From Bidens hawaiensis (taxonomy: Eukaryota > Streptophyta > Magnoliopsida > Asterales > Asteraceae): a stretch of 64,000 nt of DNA. Of this stretch, positions 57,478-64,000 are shown one piece after another. The notes beneath the pieces were generated by a model. It saw nothing but the letters and a program-made list of their open reading frames with translations. It was not told where the DNA came from and did not search any database. A program made the translations under genes and the position numbers. The DNA lies in the NCBI GenBank assembly GCA_021521415.1, contig JAIQDT010000002.1, positions 62,001 to 126,000 on the forward strand, written 5' to 3'. How positions within the stretch are numbered: position 1 is the stretch's first letter; each line of letters begins with the position of its first letter.

Positions 57478-58698
57478 AAACGATTACAAATGAGACTCAC
57501 TTACAATGAGACTCGATTACAATATGTTAACTCGGTTACAATTGGATTCGATTACAAATGAGACTCGCTTACAATTGGACTCGATTACAAACGTGTCGAT
57601 TACAATAACATTCGATTACAATCATACAGTCGATTACTTTGATGAACTCGCTTACAATCATGTGATCATTAGCTTACATTGTTCATTAGCTTACAATGTG
57701 ATCACTAGCATACAATATGGTCATTTGCTTACAATGTGATCATTAGCTTACAATGTGATCATTAGATAACAATGTGAAACTTTTGGGCTGATTTTCTTGT
57801 TATGTTTTCGGGGTTGTGTGCATACTCAATGTGAATGTTAATAAACTTACCTTAAATGGTAAGTATACGCTTTAATGATGAATGTGATATTTATGTTTAT
57901 ATTATGAATGAATACTTGACAGTACGTGAACGAGCTTCGGGTATTGCACATATTGTTAAGGAAGGTATTATGTAGTAAGTATGAAATGAGTATATGAGAT
58001 AAAGTATGCATGAATAATGCATGTATGATATGTATGTATATATGTATGATGTTATAAGGATAATACAAGGAAAGGTAATGTATGGTTGTATGGTAACGAA
58101 AGGAACTGAGCCCTAATAATATCGAGGCAAGAGGGAACCGGGCCCTAATAATATGCGAGGCAGGAGGAACCGCGCCCTAATAATACTCGAGGCATGAGGG
58201 AACCGAACCCTAATAATATTCGAGGAAAGAGGGAACCGGGCCCTAATAATACTCGAGGAAAGTAGGGCGTAATGCTCTTTAAAACGTAAGGTATGAAGGT
58301 AAGTAAGTGTATGATGAACGAATGTATGAAAGTATGAATGTATGAACGAAAGTATGTAAATATGAATGTGTTGTATGTTGTATGTTTAACTAGAACTCAC
58401 TCAGTGTAGCTGACTTTTAGTATGCACGCAGGTGAGTAGAATGAGACAGCTAGCTTGAGTAGGGCACGTGGCAGAAGAAGAAGATGCTGACATCTGAAGA
58501 CTCAAGATGATTTATGTTTAATGTTTTTGATTTTGAGAGACAAGATGTTTGTTTAAGACAATTTATGAATTAATATGTAACGTTTTATGAAAATTTTAAT
58601 ATTCCGCGAAGTTTTAATTAACTCTGATATTTAGAACTGTGTTAATGAGTAAATCCAATGTCCAAAGTAGGGCACCGAGAGCGGGGCCTTACAACATG

Positions 58699-59573
58699 TA
58701 TGGTTATTGATATTGATATTTGTTCGAAATATAATCTTTCATTTAACGAAGTACCCTAGGACATCTACCTATGAGGACATAGAGCGTCAATTGAGGGACC
58801 ATTAATGTGCTCTATTAGTAGCGAACCGTCCAGAACTTCCCTACATTGTTATTGTGTGGTTGATTTAATGCAGTTATGGTCAATCCGTGCTAAGTTATAG
58901 AACTTATTGATTATTCTTTTAGAGACGTATGGATCGATCCTAGGAAATCATTGTTATTGTCATTGTTATTTTTAGAGGGATTGGTGTGAGTGCCCACATC
59001 CCCTCTATGTAATGGTGCATTAGTCTACAGCTAATGTACATATTGTATTGGACTATTGTTGTTGGATCATATGGGTATTTCCATATTTAATTGTTATTGT
59101 ATAGATTCATCATTAATTGTTTAGTGTATAGTATCGTCTTATCGTTTCACAGTTAGCATATGGAATCGTCGTATCCTTACATACTTATTGATTCGTCATT
59201 GATCTTTCAGCGTATGGTATCATTACATGATTATTGATTTATCATTGATTGGTTAGCGTAGGGCATCGTTCTTATTATTATATATTATTATTGTTGTTGT
59301 TCTTCTATTACTAAGAAAGTTTGGCTCAACTTTATTCTTTCTTGTGTTTTCTCTAGTAGGTACTCATGGGAATTGGAGGAAACACGTGATAAGAGATAAT
59401 TAAAGGTTTAGACTATGGAGGACATAATGTGAAAGAAAATTGAACACTGAAAGTAACATACCATTGTTAGAAATGTATTAGGGTTTTGTGACACCAATAA
59501 ATCATTATTAATGAAGCTATTGACCGGATTGTGTGACATGTCAGCTAGAAACGGGCCTGGTGTTACACACATA
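58699..59573. repeat. LTR-like remnant with degenerate repeats
   Basis: No gene. About 59090-59280 holds degenerate repeats of the type ttgattcgtcattgatc...agcgtatggtatc. The end gggcctggtgttaca (to about 59570) looks like a gypsy LTR end. I infer an old LTR, possibly cut by element B; its start is not found. Confidence 0.4.
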
Positions 59574-61664
59574 GTTTAGGAGAAAAATGATTTACAAAAG
59601 ATTGATTAACCAAAATATATCTAACGATTTTCGCCACATTGATATCGCAAGTCACAATTTCTGGCCTTACAATCACCCATTTGACTTAGGATATCAATTG
59701 TTTAACCATGTCACATAACTTCACGAAACACCAGACAAACCAAAGCCTCATTGTTCAAGGTATGACCCACCTAATTTCATTTATGAAGGAGTTCACTTTT
59801 TATTCAATCTCTTGGATCTTAAGCTATAAAGGCTTACATGAGCTCGAATATCTACAAATCAATCTCAAATTATTGGCTTCAAACATCGAATGACAGAGCT
59901 TACTAATTCCACTTCAAATTTAATTCCAATTCATTAAAAGTTCCCAATTCACTAAAAGTTCACCTCACGGATCCAACTTCTTGTACGTCTTGAAAGTAAT
60001 ATAAAAATAACAAGCTTTGAACAATCGGTCAAACAATGATGAAAACCGATATATTTTGAGTTTCTTTGGTCAACTCGAATAGCAACCAATTCTCGGCACC
60101 AAAAATCAGCCCAAATAAATGAGTTCATTTTAATAAATTTGGCCCGAAAAATGTAAGCATAGCTAGTTACTTCCTAATATAGCCCAAATGATGATTCTAT
60201 TCTTCATATGGCAACCCAATATGAACTTTAAACATAAACCAGGCCCAAATAAAATCATCAGCCCAAGCAAATCTGCAACAATCCAACACTCAACTGATGC
60301 AAGCCCAATTCAAAGTAGGTTCATACTAGGGGTGACAGTCTTGACCCATGGGTTTAATAAGTTGTATCAAAATATATAATATGTGTCAAAATGGGTTAAA
60401 CTAAAAAAAGAAAATGATTGAAACGGGTTAAACTTTGTTGGGTATTTTTTTTATGGAACGAGAAAAACGGAGGAAACTTTTTGGTATTTTTACTTTTTAA
60501 GTTTTTTATTTATATTTCGAGTTATAATTTTTTAATTATTTTTTTTTCAATTTTTTGGTGTGATGTTTTGAAATGGGTTTTGAAATCTCAACCTATTTTG
60601 GTCTATTTCAAAATCCATCACCAAAACATTCAAAAAAAAATAATTAAAAAATTATAACTCGAAATATAAATCAAAAAAGTAAAAATACCAAAAAGTTTCC
60701 TCCGTTTTTCTCGTTTCATAAAAAAATAAAAATAAAAATAAAAAAAAACCCAAAAAATGTCAACCCGTTTCAATCATTTCTTTTTTTTAGTTTGACGCAT
60801 TTTGAGCCACCTTATACATTTTGATACAACCTATTCAACCCATGAGTCAAAATTGCCACCCTAGTTCATACCAATATGCTGCCCAACGTAAGAAAATCCT
60901 AGCTGCAAACTCATCAGCCATCATGTGCTCCACACCATACGCACCATTCATCACTTCCAAAGATCCTTCCAGTCAGAAAAAAATGGGCAACTCCACATGC
61001 TAATCAACAGCAACCACCACCATCCGCCAAACAACGAGCACCGATCATCACCATTCAAACAGCATCTCATCCATTTACCGTTAGGACTCAGATCTGACCT
61101 CATGGAAACTGAAGCAGACGAATGGAAGATGTAATCATCATATTAATCCTTAAGTGCACCTTATCATGATGAATTTGATCCAAACTAGCACCATAGAACA
61201 GTAATCGATAACCAGTTTGATGATTTCGAGTAGATGAACCCATAAATAGGTCAGATGTCATTGAAACCAACATAAAAAAAATGGAAGCTCTAATCATCAA
61301 GTAAAGCGAACATCATAGAAGGAGAATCGATCTTCGATTGATGATAATGAGCGGATCCGACATTTTGCAGCTTGATACATATGAGCACCCACTGTTTGAA
61401 AACAAAACGACCATTGATTTGGTCAGATGCAACAATTGTTTTTTACGGAACCCCTAAACGAACAACAAATTGGCGGTAGATCCTAGATCTATACACAAGA
61501 CCAACTTCGAGCATCTTGTTTCCCCAAATCTTCAAACTTCATTTTCAAATATCAAACTTTATTTTCAAAGCTTCAAAGGATCTTCAAAATTAACGTCTCG
61601 GTTTGGGTAATCATAGATTAGAGCCCGAATATCAAGAATAAAGTTGAATTAATTGTTTCGGCCT
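59574..61664 (-). other. non-coding interior of a copia-like element, interrupted by a MITE
   Basis: Continuous with the LTR and primer site at 61665-62036 and therefore probably the interior of that element, read on the minus strand. No Gag or Pol motif in any frame, so it is non-autonomous or badly deleted. A matching second LTR was not found to the left. Confidence 0.4.
60327..60863. mobile_element. fold-back hAT-like MITE, 537 bp
   Basis: Perfect 8-bp duplication gttcatac at 60319-60326 and 60864-60871. Ends TAGGGGTGACAG and (right end reversed) TAGGGTGGCAAT. The two halves are near-perfect inverted copies of each other along the whole element, with matching landmarks gttgtatcaaaat, atgattgaaacgggtt and ttataattttttaatta, so a single strand would fold into one long hairpin. 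No coding capacity. Confidence 0.9.
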
Positions 61665-61676
61665 GCTTTGATACCA
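61665..61676 (-). promoter_or_regulatory. Met-tRNA primer site of the copia-like LTR
   Basis: Reads TGGTATCAAAGC on the minus strand, one change from TGGTATCAGAGC, two bases inside the LTR at 61679. Confidence 0.65.
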
Positions 61677-61678
61677 GC

Positions 61679-62036
61679 TGTATGTCTCGTGATGGATCTA
61701 ACAACTAATCCTGATCTATCCGTAAACTTGATGAGCAGAAATCACCAAGTTTATCCGGATTTGGGATCAAGAAAACACACAAACACAAATATGATAGAAA
61801 AGAAGATTTATTATTTCTCAAGCACACTAGAATATGAAGTGTATATGTCTATATACACTCCATATCTTGGTTACAAAGGTGGACCAATTGGGCCGGCCCA
61901 AATGTGCAATAACATGTCTTTGGTCATTGGCCAATACAACCAAAACTAAACAAAATCACTTAACAAATTATTATTACAGTTTACATCAAGTACAAAAGCT
62001 TAATCAGAAACATTTAAAACAAATTGGGACCCAACA
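61679..62036 (-). mobile_element. orphan copia-type 5' LTR
   Basis: About 358 bp. Read on the minus strand it starts TGTTGGGTCCCAA (a common copia LTR start) and ends CATACA, with TATA-like gtatatagac near its middle and an AATAAA-type signal downstream of it, in promoter-then-polyA order. The primer site follows. The outer boundary could be two bases further. Confidence 0.65.
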
Positions 62037-63096
62037 CAAAGCATGATTCAAATCAGCTAATAACTGGATGATCTCTGCCCAACGGGTGCTAAATGTTGGA
62101 AATTATTATTAACTAATGTTGCAATCATACTTCAGCACATCAATATTTTGGAGTGAATATCTCTCAGGTTGATCTCATAACATATTTTCTTTCACTTCTT
62201 ACATCCTAAAGAAAGGGATAACAATCAAACTTGACCGAGAAAGTTTATTCCAAAGAATGTTCATTCTTATCCGAACCTAACCACCTTGTAAGACCTGCGA
62301 GCCAATGTATTAATTGCAGAGAAAATGTGTCAAAAATAACGGGAATAAAATACCAAATTCATGAACACTAAAAATATTTAGAACAAATTTCCACACATTT
62401 TTAAAAATCATTTTCATTTCAAACACATCACTTTGAGCAAATATATTTTATTTTGCTCTATTTTAGGCACTTGTTACCTTATTGGTAACACTCTCTAAGC
62501 AGAACTAAATCCATTAATCTATGATTTTCAATTTAAACTATAATTAAATATAGTTTTCAGTTTTAAAAATTACTGAAAACTATCTTCACTAAATTAAATT
62601 CAACACATGAAACTCACCATATTTATTGAATTAATTACTCATAATTAAACAGCACATAAGCAAATATGAACACAAAAATCAGTTTAAAACACAATTGAAA
62701 CCTGGATACAATGTTTGGGCAAAAGATGGCTTGACGTATTTTGCTAACTTTCTTGGAAAATTTATAAATTTTGTAGAAAAGTGGGATGGAATAAATTTAG
62801 TTTATCTTACCTGATTTTGCAATTTCTATATTAATAATCAAGCATTCTTACAATTTTCGCAAACAGATTACAACAATCCATGGTTGTTGTCAATACTCAA
62901 ACGTCAATTTTAGAATATAATAAAATGTTTACAAAAGTTTCTTCTAAATATTTATAAGATCATATTTGCGGGCTTTAGTTTTAAATCTTTTACCATCAGA
63001 CATACATTAAGTCGTTCCCGTAATCAAAGAATGTAATAGAAAAGTAAAGTTTAGGTCAAGACTTACAGAGAAATTGAATATGAGAAAGATGAAATT
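62037..63096. other. AT-rich flank, no feature seen
   Basis: About 1.06 kb of AT-rich sequence between the copia-type LTR and the 3' end of the receptor-like pseudogene. No ORF with motifs, no repeat pair found; part may be the pseudogene's 3' flank. Confidence 0.4.
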
Positions 63097-64000
63097 TTAA
63101 ATCGTGAACCAGATTTCTTCAAGAAAACGATAATATGCATTTCTCCATCGTCTGCTTAATATCAACGGAGTAAGGATGCTCCAGAAACCAATAGCCAATC
63201 CAACAAGTGTAAGTATCACTAGGATCTAATCATTGCCCTTAGCTTCAACATGTCTGTTAGTAGTCCGGCCTTTTCGTATCGCCATTATTTTGTAAGCATG
63301 CTGGAAGAGGACTCCCACAAAGTGCATTTCCAATGAAACTCAACTCATTGAATATTTGATGCTAACGACCTGTTGGGATACTTCCTACAAGATTGTTGTA
63401 CGATAAGTTCAAGCAATTCAAAGATGTTAACTGTGACAGGTCGAAGGAATATTTCCTTTAAGATGGTTCATTGACAGATCTAGCGATTCAAGCTGTCCAG
63501 TCCGAACGAGTTAGGAATTGTTCCTGTTAAATCATTATGTGACAGATTCAGGAATCGTAAGCCCAAAAGTCCGACAAGTTCATCAGGAATTGACCCCAAA
63601 AACTTATTATCAGAAAGGTCTACTGTTGTCACTTGATAAAGAATGGTGCTGTATGTATAAGTAGTTCCCTTTTTCACCAATGACACAGTAATTATTGGGT
63701 TGACTTCTGGGATAAATAAATGAACAATGGTCACCCTTCTAGCCATGACAGATAAGTTCGTAAAGCATGTCGGTAGATTCCTAGAGAGTTCATTATGTGC
63801 AAGATCCAAGACCTGAAGAGAGCTGAGATGGCATACCTCATCTAGGATTTTACCTTCAAATTTGTTAGAATGAAGACTTAGAACTCTCAGACTTGTATTA
63901 TATCTCCATGTTGATGACGGTATTTTTCCCATCAATTCATTTTTTACAAGCTTGATGACTACCAGGCTGGTGGAACTTAGTAACCATGGAGGTAAGTTGT
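63097..64000 (-). pseudogene. LRR receptor-like protein (RLP), 3' part, broken
   Basis: Runs off the window at its 5' side. From 64000 to 63480 the frame is open and encodes extracellular leucine-rich repeats (LRVLSLHSNKFEGKI, LQVLDLAHNELS, TTVDLSDNKFLGSIPDEL, LRFLNLSHNDLTGTIP) with the island-like segment preceding the last repeats that is usual in RLPs. A frameshift near 63500 moves the next repeat (LESLDLSMNHLKGNIP) to another frame, and further shifts and stops follow. FIGNALCGSPLP marks the C-terminal cap. Near 63130-63200 a hydrophobic segment (LVILTLVGLAIGFW) and short tail WRNAYYRFLEE give the membrane anchor and cytoplasmic tail; no kinase domain. The family includes surface immune and developmental receptors. 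This copy looks dead. Confidence 0.85.

Larger units (their letters stand above)
19335..58693 (+). mobile_element. element B: full-length chromovirus split by nested insertions
   Basis: Bounded by the perfect 5-bp duplication acatg (19330-19334 and 58694-58698), with LTRs starting TGTAACATCCTGAATTT and ending TTACA. Order: 5' LTR, Met-tRNA primer site, gag, protease, RT, RNase H, integrase, polypurine tract, 3' LTR. It spans 39,359 bp because elements A2, E and C inserted into it; removing them leaves roughly 9.7 kb, a normal size. Pol carries many stops and frameshifts, so it is dead. Being the outermost element, it is older than A2, E, C and D. Confidence 0.95.
47281..58693 (+). mobile_element. 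3' LTR of element B, interrupted by element C
   Basis: Left part 47281-48268 and right part 57478-58693 together match the 5' LTR 19335-21697. The TATA box is at 47439-47445. Element C lies between. The right part holds five copies of the 33-bp repeat (about 58102-58264), one more than the 5' LTR. It ends CCTTACA directly before the target duplication. Confidence 0.92.

Overview
This is 64 kb of gene-poor nuclear DNA from a flowering plant, almost entirely nested transposable elements. The evidence is large Ty3/gypsy LTR retrotransposons of the chromovirus and Tat lineages, initiator-Met-tRNA primer sites, hAT-type DNA elements with 8-bp target duplications, a SINE, and a receptor-like-protein (LRR) fragment. 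A dicot is likely; the style of the LTRs suggests Asteraceae, but that is a low-confidence impression. No intact host gene, rRNA gene or functional tRNA gene was found.

Layout. 1-4837: LTR-like leader, then a heavily deleted chromovirus pol remnant (1353-2219) and its complete 3' LTR (2354-4837). 4838-14609: a minus-strand Tat-lineage gypsy element with dual RNase H, broken by stops and frameshifts. 14610-19334: small elements, namely a copia-like protease scrap, an hAT-like element (15328-16028), an hAT element (16048-17159) that itself contains a SINE (16425-16814), a fold-back element (17173-17617) and AT-rich spacer. 19335-58693: one chromovirus (element B here) flanked by the 5-bp duplication ACATG and blown apart by later insertions. 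These are a deleted chromovirus in its RT (element A2, 24398-29537), a tandem dimer of a gag-only chromovirus in its integrase (element E, 31071-46419), and a second gag-only chromovirus in its 3' LTR (element C, 48269-57477). Element C carries a solo LTR (D, 49052-51107) in its own 5' LTR. 58699-62036: LTR-like remnants, a 537-bp hAT-like fold-back MITE (60327-60863) and an orphan copia-type LTR. 63097-64000: 3' end of an LRR receptor-like-protein pseudogene on the minus strand, running off the window.

How the parts work together. Several elements are non-autonomous. E keeps an open Gag with three zinc knuckles but has no protease, RT or integrase; C has a decayed Gag and no pol. Both would need enzymes supplied in trans. 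Three structural signals stand out. First, a short perfect-stem hairpin sits 17-19 nt from the LTR edge, just before the polypurine tract, in four different chromovirus families, with paired base changes. Second, an intact-looking Pol III A-box/B-box pair lies inside the LTRs of element C, and a solo LTR landed exactly at its 5' edge. Third, element E has an LTR-gag-LTR-gag-LTR structure with a single outer target duplication.

Limits: all alignments were done by eye. Element ends supported by target duplications are exact; other boundaries are approximate.
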